A stretch of 64,000 bases of DNA from Nocardioides sp. Arc9.136 (GCF_030506255.1 NZ_CP113431.1:4350288-4414287); one strand, 5' to 3'. Positions 52,126-60,358 are shown, counted from the stretch's first letter. Made by a program: numbers and translations. The notes: generated by a model not told the origin, from the letters alone.

Positions 52126-52898
52126 GCGAGCGGACCGACGACCGGACCGACGCCGAGCTGCTCGCCGCACACGTCGCCGGCGACCACGAGGCGTTCGGAC
52201 GGCTCGTCGCCCGGCACCGGGACCGGCTCTGGGCCGTCGCCCTGCGCACCACCGGGAACCGCGAGGACGCCGCCGACGGGCTGCAGGACGGCCTCGTCGC
52301 GGCGTACCGGCGGGCCGGGTCGTTCCGCGGCGACGCCGCGGTCACCACCTGGTTGCACCGCGTGGTCGTCAACGCCTGCCTCGACCGGCTCCGCGCGGCG
52401 CGGGTGCGCCGGACCGAGAGGCTGCCCGACGACCTCGAGGAGTACGGCGACCGCGGCACCGCGTCGCCGGACCCCGGCGTCGAGGACCCGGCCGACGCGA
52501 GCGTGCGCACCGAGCGGCGGCGCGCCGTGCTCGCCGCCCTCGCCGCACTGCCCGCCGAGCAGCGGGCCGCGCTCGTGCTGGTCGACATGGAGGGCTACCC
52601 CGTCGCCGAGGTGGCCGTCATCCTGGGCTGCGCCGTGGGCACCGTGAAGTCGCGCTGCTCGCGGGGGCGGACCAGGCTGGCCGAGCTGCTCGAGCTCGAG
52701 CGTCCGGTGCGGCCACCGTCACCCGGGAGGAACCTCCGGGCGGGCCGACGCGTCCCAGGACGGGCCGACCTGACAGGATCTGCGGCCGCCCCGACACCCG
52801 GGACGACCGGGGGCGCCGACACCGGTGGCACCCGAGACCACGCCCAGGACAGCCAGGACACCCAGAACACCGAGCCCGCCGGAGGAGGTGCGCCATGA
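52122..52898 (+). CDS. sigM: ECF RNA polymerase sigma factor SigM
   Basis: 258 residues. Region 2: HVAGDHEAFGRLVARHRDRLW and AVTTWLHRVVVNACLDRLR. Region 4: LPAEQRAALVLVDMEGYPVAEVAVILGCAVGTVKSRCSRGRTRL. The conserved core ends near residue 195; about 60 extra C-terminal residues are Gly/Thr/Asp-rich and unlike other SigM proteins. The position between the murJ/pseudokinase genes and trxBA is that of SigM in mycobacteria. The next gene overlaps by 4 bp and encodes its probable anti-sigma factor. Confidence 0.93.
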   Translation: MSERTDDRTDAELLAAHVAGDHEAFGRLVARHRDRLWAVALRTTGNREDAADGLQDGLVAAYRRAGSFRGDAAVTTWLHRVVVNACLDRLRAARVRRTERLPDDLEEYGDRGTASPDPGVEDPADASVRTERRRAVLAALAALPAEQRAALVLVDMEGYPVAEVAVILGCAVGTVKSRCSRGRTRLAELLELERPVRPPSPGRNLRAGRRVPGRADLTGSAAAPTPGTTGGADTGGTRDHAQDSQDTQNTEPAGGGAP

Positions 52899-53704
52899 CC
52901 GGTCCCGAGACCGTGCCCGACCCCCGCGAGGAGGAGGTGCGCCGCCTGCTGGCCGACGTCCGGCACGCCGAGCCCGTGCCCGTCGACGTCGCCGCACGGC
53001 TGGACCGGGTGCTCGCGCAGCTGGCCGAGGGTGAGGACGTCCCCTCCTCGGCCGACGAGCTCGCGGTGCGCCGCCGGCGCCGCGCGGCCGGGCTGCTCGC
53101 CGCTGCCGCGTTCGTCACCGTGGTCGGCCTCGGCCTCGGACAGGTCCTCCCCGCGGGCAGCGGGAACGACGACTCCACCAGCGCCGGGTCGAGCGCCGCG
53201 GGCGGCGGTGCTGCCGAGGACGGCGGTCGCCGGGACGGCGGGGGCGGCTCCACGCAGGACCGCACCGACGGCGTGCCCGGCGAGGCCGCACCCCGCCCCT
53301 CGACCGGCTCCACCGGCTCCGCACCGGGGGCGGTGCAGGACGAGAGCGCCTTCGGCGCGCTCGTCGCGTCGGCCCGCCGGCCCGTCCGGCTGCGCTCGGA
53401 CCGGTTCGCCGCCGACGCGCTGCGTGCCCGGGACCGCGTCGACGCGGGCCGGACCGACGTCCGGGACCTCGACGGCGGCCTGGAGCGGGACCGGCCCCGG
53501 GGCACCGACCGCCGGACCGACGGCGCGGCGTACTTCGAGTGCACGCCGGCCGACTGGGGCGCCGGCGCGGCGGTCCCGGTGCTCTACGACGGGGAGCCGC
53601 ACGTCCTGGTGTTCCGGGCGCCCGCCGGCGACAGCCAGGTCGCGGACCTGCTCCAGTGCGGGACCGGCGACATCCTGCGCTCCACCACCCTCCCGGCCGA
53701 CTGA
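52895..53704 (+). CDS. Probable anti-sigma factor for SigM (single-pass membrane protein)
   Basis: 269 residues. Acidic/helical N-terminal cytoplasmic part (EEEVRRLLADVRHAEPVPVDVAARLDRVLAQLAE), a basic RRRRR stop, one transmembrane helix (about 65-87), then a Gly/Ser-rich linker and an extracytoplasmic domain with paired cysteines (FECTPADW, LLQCGTGD). This is the layout of SigM anti-sigma proteins (RsmA-like). No classical zinc HxxxCxxC motif is visible. Translationally coupled to sigM. It should hold SigM at the membrane until an envelope signal. Confidence 0.85.
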   Translation: MTGPETVPDPREEEVRRLLADVRHAEPVPVDVAARLDRVLAQLAEGEDVPSSADELAVRRRRRAAGLLAAAAFVTVVGLGLGQVLPAGSGNDDSTSAGSSAAGGGAAEDGGRRDGGGGSTQDRTDGVPGEAAPRPSTGSTGSAPGAVQDESAFGALVASARRPVRLRSDRFAADALRARDRVDAGRTDVRDLDGGLERDRPRGTDRRTDGAAYFECTPADWGAGAAVPVLYDGEPHVLVFRAPAGDSQVADLLQCGTGDILRSTTLPAD

Positions 53705-53755
53705 CGCACGCAGCGCGACGGCCCTCCCCGGCGGCGCCTCACCCAGGTCCGGCGC

Positions 53756-53781
53756 GGAACATTCCTCGCCTACGATCGGTT
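53756..53781 (+). promoter_or_regulatory. SigR/SigH-type promoter upstream of trxB
   Basis: GGAAC (53756-53760; GGAACA with the next base), exactly 18 bp, then GTT (53779-53781). This matches the SigR/SigH consensus GGAAY-N18-GTT known for thiol-oxidative-stress promoters, including trxBA in Streptomyces and mycobacteria. It lies 75 bp before the trxB ATG. TACGAT inside the spacer (53771-53776) could be a second, housekeeping -10. Confidence 0.7.
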
Positions 53782-53855
53782 GGACCAGCCAGCACCCCAT
53801 CGTCCGGCGCGAGCGAACGCCGGCAGCCACCGCATCGCGAGGAGACGTCGACTCC

Positions 53856-54872
53856 ATGTCCGACACCGCACCCCGTCAGGTCATCATCATCGGCTCCGGC
53901 CCGTCCGGGTACACCGCCGCGGTGTACGCCGCCCGGGCGAACCTGAACCCCCTGGTCTTCGAGGGCTCGGTGACCGCCGGCGGCGCGCTGATGAACACCA
54001 CTGACGTCGAGAACTTCCCCGGCTTCCGGGACGGGATCATGGGCCCGGCGCTGATGGACGAGATGCGCGCCCAGGCCGAGCGGTTCGGCGCCGAGCTGGT
54101 CCCCGACGACGTCGTCGAGGTCGACCTGACCGGCGACGTCAAGGTCGTCAAGACCGCCACCGGCACCCACACCGCCCATGCGGTGATCCTGGCGACCGGC
54201 TCGGGCTACAAGAAGCTCGGCCTGCCCAAGGAGGACGAGCTGTCGGGCCGCGGGGTGTCCTGGTGCGCGACCTGCGACGGCTTCTTCTTCCGCGAGCAGC
54301 ACATCGCCGTCGTCGGTGGCGGTGACTCCGCGATCGAGGAGGCGACGTTCCTGACCCGGTTCGGGTCGAAGGTGTCGCTGATCGTGCGCCGCGACGAGCT
54401 GCGCGCCTCCAAGATCATGCAGGACCGCGCCTTCGCCGACCCCAAGCTCGAGATCGAGTGGAACTCGGTCGTGGAGGAGATCCACGGCACCGACCGGCTC
54501 GAGGGCATCACGCTCAAGGACACGGTCACCGGCGAGACCCGCCGGATGGACGCCACCGGGCTGTTCATCGCGATCGGCCACGACCCCCGCTCGGAGCTGC
54601 TCCGCGGCCAGGTCGACCTCGACCCCAACGGGTACGTCGTCGTCGAGCACCCCTCGACCGGCACCAACCTGCCGGGTGTCTTCGCCGCCGGTGACCTGGT
54701 GGACCACCACTACCGCCAGGCGATCACCGCCGCGGGCACCGGGTGCGCCGCCGCGCTGGACGCCGAGCGGTTCCTCTCCGCCCTCGACACGGTCTCGGCC
54801 ACCCCCGCGGAGGCGCAGGCGCGCATCGACGCCGAGGTGGCCTCCGAGACCGTGCAGACCGCCGGCGCCTGA
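53856..54872 (+). CDS. trxB: Thioredoxin-disulfide reductase
   Basis: 338 residues. FAD site IIIGSGPSGYTAAVYAARA, redox-active WCATCDGFFF, NADPH site VVGGGDSAIEEATFL, and the FAD-closing GVFAAGDLVDHHYRQAITAAG. Low-molecular-weight TrxR that reduces thioredoxin with NADPH. AGGAG lies about 12 bases before the ATG. Followed by trxA after 106 bp. Expected to be induced by disulfide stress through the GGAAC-N18-GTT promoter. Confidence 0.97.
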   Translation: MSDTAPRQVIIIGSGPSGYTAAVYAARANLNPLVFEGSVTAGGALMNTTDVENFPGFRDGIMGPALMDEMRAQAERFGAELVPDDVVEVDLTGDVKVVKTATGTHTAHAVILATGSGYKKLGLPKEDELSGRGVSWCATCDGFFFREQHIAVVGGGDSAIEEATFLTRFGSKVSLIVRRDELRASKIMQDRAFADPKLEIEWNSVVEEIHGTDRLEGITLKDTVTGETRRMDATGLFIAIGHDPRSELLRGQVDLDPNGYVVVEHPSTGTNLPGVFAAGDLVDHHYRQAITAAGTGCAAALDAERFLSALDTVSATPAEAQARIDAEVASETVQTAGA

Positions 54873-54978
54873 CGCTCCTCGCCCGACACCCACCGGGGGC
54901 CGGAACAACCGTCGGCGCACCGGTGTTCACTCCTCAGCAGCACCCCGCAGCACCAACACTCCAGGGAAGGATCCTCAC

Positions 54979-55308
54979 GTGGGCAACATCGCAGCCGTGA
55001 CCGACGCCGAGTTCGAGGCGCAGGTCCTCAAGTCCGACAAGCCGGTCCTGGTCGACTTCTGGGCCGAGTGGTGCGGTCCGTGCCGCCAGGTCGCCCCGAT
55101 CCTCGACGAGATCGCCGGTGCTCACGGCGACAAGATCGAGTTCTTCAAGATGAACGTCGACGAGAACCCGGTCACCCCGTCGTCCTACCGGGTCACCGGC
55201 ATCCCGACGATCAACGTGTACCAGGGCGGCGAGGTCGTGAAGACCATCGTCGGCGCCCGCCCGAAGGCGACGCTCCTCAACGAGCTCTCGGAGTTCATCT
55301 CCGCCTGA
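54979..55308 (+). CDS. trxA: Thioredoxin
   Basis: 109 residues from GTG 54979 (GGAAGGA seven bases upstream). Active site FWAEWCGPCRQVAP and the cis-Pro in TGIPTINVYQGG. Cytoplasmic disulfide reductant, partner of TrxB immediately upstream. Convergent, 10 bp away, with the GNAT gene. Confidence 0.97.
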   Translation: MGNIAAVTDAEFEAQVLKSDKPVLVDFWAEWCGPCRQVAPILDEIAGAHGDKIEFFKMNVDENPVTPSSYRVTGIPTINVYQGGEVVKTIVGARPKATLLNELSEFISA

Positions 55309-55318
55309 CGCGGGTCCC

Positions 55319-55978
55319 TCAGGACCGCTCCACGGCCCTCGGCACCGTCCCCCGGGACGGAGCCGGGGGCCGTACCGGTCCCGGGGCCGGCCGGACGACG
55401 CCGCGCAGCCGCTCCAGCGCCGCCTCGAGCTCGTCCTTCCAGGTCAGCGCCGAGCGCAGCTCCATCCGCATCCGCGGGTTGGTGGGGTGCGCCCGCTGCG
55501 TGCCGAACCCCACGCTGGACAGGAAGCCCGCCGGGACCAGGCAGGGCGCCACCGGCCCGGGCAGCGTGGTCCCGAACGCCTCCACCGCGCGGATGCCGCC
55601 GCGGCGGATCAGGTCCCGCGCCATGCCCTGCACCAGCATCCGCCCCAGCCCGCCCCCGGCGTGCCGCGGGTCGACCTGGACGGTCGTCAGCAGGACGGCG
55701 TCGGCGCTGACCGGCGCGGTGGGGATCCCGGCGGCCCCGGGGACGTACGCCGCGGGCACGTAGACCAGGTGGCCGACGGGCTCGTCGTCGACCAGCGCGA
55801 CCCGGCCGCAGGAGCCCCACTCGCGCAGCACCTCCGAGAGCCAGGCGTGCTTCTCCCCCGCGGCGTCCTCCACCCGGTGGCGCGAGACGGGGTCGAGCTC
55901 CCAGAACAGGCACGTGCGGCACGGCGCCGACAGCGCGTCGAGGTGGTCGAGCGTCAGGCGGACGACCTTGCGGGACAT
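55319..55978 (-). CDS. GNAT-family N-acetyltransferase
   Basis: 219 residues with GGAGGAGG before the ATG. The N-terminus (LTLDHLDALSAPCRTCLFWELDPVSR) is typical of a GNAT group found in the actinobacterial trxA-parB interval. The acetyl-CoA motif is in TVQVDPRHAGGGLGRMLVQGMARDL (QVDPRHAGGGLGRML). A possible CxxC is seen in CRTCLFW. A disordered basic/Pro tail ends the protein. Substrate unknown. It lies divergent from the aminotransferase gene. Confidence 0.85.
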   Translation of the reverse strand: MSRKVVRLTLDHLDALSAPCRTCLFWELDPVSRHRVEDAAGEKHAWLSEVLREWGSCGRVALVDDEPVGHLVYVPAAYVPGAAGIPTAPVSADAVLLTTVQVDPRHAGGGLGRMLVQGMARDLIRRGGIRAVEAFGTTLPGPVAPCLVPAGFLSSVGFGTQRAHPTNPRMRMELRSALTWKDELEAALERLRGVVRPAPGPVRPPAPSRGTVPRAVERS

Positions 55979-56030
55979 GGGCGCACCTCCTCCTCGCTCA
56001 TCGTAGGCACGGGCCTGCGAGGATGGGCGG

Positions 56031-57245
56031 GTGCGCCAGATCCGCCAGAGCCGCAAGCTCCGCAACGTCCGGTACGACGTCCGCGGTCCGATCCTGGTCG
56101 AGGCCCAGCGCCTCGAGAGCGAGGGCCACCGGATCCTCAAGCTGAACATCGGCAACACCGCGCCGTTCGGCTTCGAGGCGCCCGAGGCGATCGTGGCCGA
56201 CATCGTGCACCACCTGCCGGACTCCCAGGGGTACGCCGACTCGCGCGGCATCTACGAGGCCCGCACCGCGGTGATGAACTACTACCAGTCGCGCGGCCTG
56301 CGCGACGTCCGCGTCGACGACGTCTTCATCGGCAACGGTGTCTCCGAGCTGATCTCGATGGTGCTGCAGGCGTTCGTGGACGACGGGAACGAGATCCTCG
56401 TGCCGGCGCCGGACTACCCGCTGTGGACGGGCGCGGTCACGCTCGCCGGCGGGACCGCAGTGCACTACCGCTGCGACGAGGACGACGACTGGAACCCCGA
56501 CCTCGCCGACATCGAGTCCAAGATCACCGAGAACACCCACGCGCTCGTGATCATCAACCCCAACAACCCCACCGGCGCGGTCTACAGCGAGGAGACCGTC
56601 AAGGGCCTGGTGGACATCGCGCGGCGCCACGACCTGGTCGTGATGGCCGACGAGATCTACGAGAAGATCCTCTTCGAGGACGCCGTCCACCACCACGCCG
56701 CGACGTACGCCGGCGACGACGTGCTCTGCCTGACGTTCAGCGGGCTCTCCAAGGCCTACCGGGTCTGCGGCTACCGCGCCGGCTGGGTGATGATCTCGGG
56801 CCCCAAGGAGCTGGCGGCCGACTTCATCGAGGGCCTCACGCTCATCGCGAACATGCGCATGTGCGCGAACGTGCCCGCCCAGCACGCCATCCAGACCGCA
56901 CTCGGGGGCTACCAGTCCGTCGAGGAGCTGATCGGCCCGGGCGGTCGCTACTACGAGCAGGCGATGCTCGCGCACCGGATGCTCAACGAGATCCCCGGTG
57001 TCAGCAGCGTCAAGCCCCGAGGCGCGCTGTACTGCTTCCCGCGTCTGGACCCCGAGGTCTACGCCATCGAGGACGACGAGGCGTTCGTCATCGACCTGCT
57101 GCGGGCCAAGAAGCTGCTGGTCACGCACGGCACCGGCTTCAACTGGCCCGATCCCGACCACTTCCGGCTCGTCACGCTGCCCGCCGTGGACGTGCTGGAG
57201 GAGGCGATCGGCCGGATCGCCGACTTCCTCGCCGTACGTCGCTGA
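56031..57245 (+). CDS. PLP-dependent class I/II aminotransferase (AlaA/AspC-like)
   Basis: 404 residues. LKLNIGNTAPFGFEAPEAI, PDSQGYADSRGIYEARTAV, PAPDYPLWTGAVTLAGG, IINPNNPTGAVYSEE and SGLSKAYRVCGYRAGW (PLP Lys) place it with the AlaA-type glutamate-pyruvate/aspartate transaminases. GTG 56031 has GAGGAT six bases upstream, so the transcript is probably leaderless. It lies in the position where some relatives carry cwlM near parB; no cwlM is present here. Role: amino-acid interconversion, exact specificity not deducible. Confidence 0.9.
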   Translation: MRQIRQSRKLRNVRYDVRGPILVEAQRLESEGHRILKLNIGNTAPFGFEAPEAIVADIVHHLPDSQGYADSRGIYEARTAVMNYYQSRGLRDVRVDDVFIGNGVSELISMVLQAFVDDGNEILVPAPDYPLWTGAVTLAGGTAVHYRCDEDDDWNPDLADIESKITENTHALVIINPNNPTGAVYSEETVKGLVDIARRHDLVVMADEIYEKILFEDAVHHHAATYAGDDVLCLTFSGLSKAYRVCGYRAGWVMISGPKELAADFIEGLTLIANMRMCANVPAQHAIQTALGGYQSVEELIGPGGRYYEQAMLAHRMLNEIPGVSSVKPRGALYCFPRLDPEVYAIEDDEAFVIDLLRAKKLLVTHGTGFNWPDPDHFRLVTLPAVDVLEEAIGRIADFLAVRR

Positions 57246-57277
57246 CGACCCGCGAGCGGCGACGGGGGCCGGCCCCC

Positions 57278-57283
57278 TACGCT
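57278..57283 (+). promoter_or_regulatory. -10 element of acyltransferase gene, leaderless start
   Basis: TACGCT, six bases, ATG 57290. Confidence 0.55.
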
Positions 57284-57289
57284 CACCGC

Positions 57290-58057
57290 ATGCGCGACAT
57301 CAGCTACCCCCCGATCATCTGGACGGCGAAGACCGCGTTCCGCCTGCTGGGCCAGCGCTTCCAGCTCAGCGGGACCGAGCACGTGCCGCGTGACGGCGGG
57401 GTGCTGCTGGCGTTCAACCACGTCGGCTACCTGGACTTCATCTACGGCGGGTTCGCCGCGCACCCCTCCCGCCGCCTGGTCCGGTTCATGGCCAAGAAGG
57501 AGATCTTCGACCACGCCGTCGGTGGGCCGGTTATGCGCTCGATGCACCACATCGCGGTCGACCGCGGGGAGGGCCTCACCTCCTACCGCTCGGCCATCGA
57601 CTACCTCCGCGCCGGCGAGGCGGTCGGGATCTTTCCCGAGGCCACCATCTCCCGGTCCTTCGAGGTCAAGGACATCAAGACCGGCGCCGTGCGGATCGCG
57701 GCCGAGGCGGGCGTCCCCCTGCTCCCGGTGACACTGTGGGGCACCCAGCGCATGTTCACCAAGGACCACCCCCGCGACTTCGCCCGCGGCAAGACCATCG
57801 CGATCCGGGTGGGGGAGCCGCTGCACCCCACCGGGGCCGACCCCGTCGCCGAGACCGCGGATCTGCACGCCGCGCTCTCGGGCCTGCTGGAGGAGACCAT
57901 CCGCGAGTACCCCGCCGACGAGCAGCCTCCCGGCTCCTGGTGGCTGCCCGCGCGGTTCGGCGGCTCTGCGCCCACCCCCGAGGAGGCCGTCCGCCTCGAC
58001 GCCGAGGAGAAGCGGGCGCGTGCGGCCAAGCGCGCCGCCAAGCGCGCCGGCGCCTGA
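57290..58057 (+). CDS. 1-acyl-glycerol-3-phosphate acyltransferase-like protein (PlsC family)
   Basis: 255 residues. Motif I is NHVGYLDF (H-x4-D), motif III FPEATIS, and motif IV region VPLLPVTLWGTQRMF. The N-terminal hydrophobic segment is short, so it is probably membrane-associated rather than polytopic; the C-terminus is Lys/Arg/Ala-rich (RARAAKRAAKR). It acylates lysophosphatidate or a related glycerol-phosphate acceptor during phospholipid synthesis. Monocistronic, leaderless. Confidence 0.92.
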   Translation: MRDISYPPIIWTAKTAFRLLGQRFQLSGTEHVPRDGGVLLAFNHVGYLDFIYGGFAAHPSRRLVRFMAKKEIFDHAVGGPVMRSMHHIAVDRGEGLTSYRSAIDYLRAGEAVGIFPEATISRSFEVKDIKTGAVRIAAEAGVPLLPVTLWGTQRMFTKDHPRDFARGKTIAIRVGEPLHPTGADPVAETADLHAALSGLLEETIREYPADEQPPGSWWLPARFGGSAPTPEEAVRLDAEEKRARAAKRAAKRAGA

Positions 58058-58078
58058 GCTGTCCTCCCACTGCCGGCG

Positions 58079-58144
58079 GGGGTAGTCCGTCACGTCCCGG
58101 CCCCGGTGACCACCCCCAGGGGCGCGCGCGTGGCGGACTACCCC
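58079..58144. terminator. Long inverted repeat between acyltransferase gene and parB
   Basis: GGGGTAGTCCG (58079-58089) pairs perfectly with CGGACTACCCC (58134-58144), and the stem continues inward for five more pairs, enclosing a 34-base GC-rich loop that has its own small hairpin. It sits between convergent genes and may terminate both. Confidence 0.55.
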
Positions 58145-58188
58145 GACGCCCGTCCGTGCCCGGCCGTGCCGACGAGCCGATCTAGCCT

Positions 58189-58203
58189 TTTGTCGACAAA
58201 GCG
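58189..58203. repeat. Palindrome shared with 28148-28162
   Basis: TTTGTCGACAAAGCG is identical to the copy near dnaB. It is followed by two more CGACAAG words (58202-58208 and 58218-58224 approximately). It lies 27 bp from the parB stop codon. Confidence 0.6.
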
Positions 58204-58229
58204 ACAAGTCCCCCGATCGACAAGACCGC

Positions 58230-59261
58230 TCAGATCACCCGGTCGTGCCGGTTCCGCGGGTCCATGATGTCCACGATCCGCTGGAGGTCCTCCAGGGACG
58301 CGAACTCGACGGTGATCTTGCCCTTCGCCTTGCCCACGTCCACCTTGACGCGCGTCTCGAAGCGGTCCGACAGGCGGTCGACGACCTCGGAGACCGCCGC
58401 CGGCTCCGGCCGGGCACGCCGGGGCGCCTTCCTCACGCTGCCGGTGTCGCCGACGGCCACGATCTCCTCGAGCCCGCGCACGCTGATGCCCTCGGCGACG
58501 ACCCGCTGCGCCAGCCGGTCCTGCAGTCCGGCGTCCTCCACCGCCAGCAGGGCTCGCGCGTGACCCGCTGACAGCACCCCGGCCGCCACGCGTCGCTGGA
58601 CCGCGGGGCTCAGCCGCATGAGCCGGAGCGTGTTGCTGATCTGCGGGCGCGACCGGCCGATCCGCTGCGCCAGCTCCTCGTGGGTGCAGCCGAAGTCCTC
58701 GAGGAGCTGGGCGTACGCCGCGGCCTCCTCGAGCGGGTTGAGCTCCGAGCGGTGCAGGTTCTCCAGGAGGGCGTCCCGGAGCATGTCGATGTCGTCGGTG
58801 TCCCGGACGATCGCGGGGACCCGCTCCAGGCCGGCCTCCTGCGAGGCCCGCCACCGGCGCTCGCCCATGACCAGCTCGTAGGCCTCGTCCCCGGTGCGCC
58901 GCACGACGATCGGCTGCAGCAGGCCGACCTCGCGCACCGAGTGCACCAGCTCGGCCATCGCGTCCTCGTCGAACACCTGGCGGGGCTGGGCGCGGTTGGG
59001 GACCACCTGGCCGACGGGGATCTCGGCGAAGTAGGCGCCGGCGACGGGTGCCAGCGGCTGCTGACCGGAGTCGGTCGCGCCGGCGGGGTCGGCGCCGGGG
59101 GAGGGGGCGTCCGGACCGGGTGCGCCGCCACCGGACGAGGCGCTCGTGGATCCGTCGGCACCGGCCCCGGCGGAGTCGTCCTCCACGGAGGTCGGCGGCG
59201 CGGTGGGGATCAGGGACCCGAGGCCGCGCCCGAGGCCGCGGCGTGCCGGCGGCTTGCTCAT
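58230..59261 (-). CDS. parB: Chromosome-partitioning protein ParB
   Basis: 343 residues. A disordered Pro/Gly/Ala-rich N-terminus begins with RRGLGRGLGSLIP, the ParA-contacting motif. The CTP-binding ParB/Srx domain has QPIVVRR and GERRWRASQEAGL. The HTH region reads LAQRIGRSRPQISNTLRLM. The C-terminal dimerisation helix ends IVDIMDPR. It binds parS and spreads as a CTP-dependent clamp; the two parS copies are at 60231 and 61095. ATGA overlap with parA. Confidence 0.97.
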   Translation of the reverse strand: MSKPPARRGLGRGLGSLIPTAPPTSVEDDSAGAGADGSTSASSGGGAPGPDAPSPGADPAGATDSGQQPLAPVAGAYFAEIPVGQVVPNRAQPRQVFDEDAMAELVHSVREVGLLQPIVVRRTGDEAYELVMGERRWRASQEAGLERVPAIVRDTDDIDMLRDALLENLHRSELNPLEEAAAYAQLLEDFGCTHEELAQRIGRSRPQISNTLRLMRLSPAVQRRVAAGVLSAGHARALLAVEDAGLQDRLAQRVVAEGISVRGLEEIVAVGDTGSVRKAPRRARPEPAAVSEVVDRLSDRFETRVKVDVGKAKGKITVEFASLEDLQRIVDIMDPRNRHDRVI

Positions 59262-60262
59262 GCGCTCGCCCCGTCGGCGGTACGGCTCTTGGTGGCGATC
59301 TCGCGGGCTGCCTCCAGGTAGCTCAACGCACCGGGCGAGCCGGGGTCGTAGGTCATCACCGTCTGCCCGTACGACGGCGCCTCCGAGACCCGCACCGAGC
59401 GGGGGATCGCGGTCCGGAGCACCTGGCTGCCGAAGTGCTCGCGCACCTCCTCCGCCACACCGGCCGCGAGCCGCGTGCGTGCGTCGAACATGGTGATGAG
59501 GATCGTGGACACGTCGAGGGTGGGGTTCAGGTGCGCCTTGACCATCTCGACGGTCTCGAGCAGCTGGCCGAGCCCCTCCAGCGCGTAGTACTCCGCCTGG
59601 ATCGGGATGAGCATCTCGTCGCCGGCGACCAGCGCGTTCAGCGTGAGCAGGCCCAGCGACGGCGGGCAGTCGACGATCACGAAGTCGAAGCGGTCCTCGC
59701 CCGCCTCCGCCGCCGTGCCGACGAGCGGGTGGCCGCTGATCGCCTTCTTCAGGCGGCCCTCCCGTGCGACGACGCTCACCAGCTCGATCTCGGCGCCGGC
59801 CAGGTCGATGGTCGCGGGGACGACGAAGAGGTTTGGGAGGTCCTCGCTCGCGGCGATGACGTCGGTGAGCGGCACGCCGTCGACCAGCGCGTCGTACGTG
59901 GACGGGGTGCCCCGGCGGTGCTCGACACCGAGGGCAGTGGACGCATTGCCCTGCGGGTCGAGGTCGATGACCAGGACGCGCTGGCCGAGCTGCGCCAGCG
60001 CCGCCGCGACGTTCACCGTGGAGGTCGTCTTGCCGACGCCGCCCTTCTGGTTCGCCACGACGAAGACCCGGGTGGCGTCCGGCCGGGGGACCGAGGGACG
60101 GCTGCCGGCGCCCTGTCGCGCCAGGATGCTGTGCTGAGCCGCCTTGGCGAGCGGCGTCTGGTCGTCCTCGAACCCGGCGTTGTACGTCGCGAGGTCGGCT
60201 GCCGTGCGAACGGTGAAGCCGCTGCCGCCCGTTTCACGTGAAACCTCGGTGGACTCGGGCAC
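59258..60262 (-). CDS. parA: Chromosome-partitioning ATPase ParA (Soj)
   Basis: 334 residues from GTG 60262, preceded by AGGAGG at four bases; an in-frame TTG further upstream is unlikely. Deviant Walker A VANQKGGVGKTTSTVNVA, Walker A' VLVIDLDPQGNAS and Walker B FVIVDCPPSLG. About 70 residues of non-conserved N-terminus include VSRET, encoded by an embedded parS. It drives origin segregation with ParB. Three DnaA-box-like sites lie in its 96-bp upstream region. Confidence 0.97.
   Translation of the reverse strand: MPESTEVSRETGGSGFTVRTAADLATYNAGFEDDQTPLAKAAQHSILARQGAGSRPSVPRPDATRVFVVANQKGGVGKTTSTVNVAAALAQLGQRVLVIDLDPQGNASTALGVEHRRGTPSTYDALVDGVPLTDVIAASEDLPNLFVVPATIDLAGAEIELVSVVAREGRLKKAISGHPLVGTAAEAGEDRFDFVIVDCPPSLGLLTLNALVAGDEMLIPIQAEYYALEGLGQLLETVEMVKAHLNPTLDVSTILITMFDARTRLAAGVAEEVREHFGSQVLRTAIPRSVRVSEAPSYGQTVMTYDPGSPGALSYLEAAREIATKSRTADGASA
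60231..60244. promoter_or_regulatory. parS centromere site within parA
   Basis: GTTTCACGTGAAAC, the perfect 14-bp core of the parS consensus (TGTTTCACGTGAAACA), inside codons 6-10 of parA. Confidence 0.95.
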
Positions 60263-60271
60263 GCCGCCTCC

Positions 60272-60335
60272 TGTGGACAAACTAGGTGAATCTGTGGACA
60301 GTCACGCTCAGCGGGCTGCTGGGACCGGTGGATAA
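60272..60335. other. DnaA-box cluster upstream of parA
   Basis: Minus-strand TTGTCCACA (60272-60280, perfect consensus), CTGTCCACA (60293-60301, 8/9) and TTATCCACC (60327-60335, 8/9), all in the same orientation within 64 bp between rsmG and parA. This suggests DnaA control of parAB or a DnaA-binding locus near the origin. Confidence 0.6.
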
Positions 60336-60358
60336 CCTGCGGAGAACCCCTCCACCTG

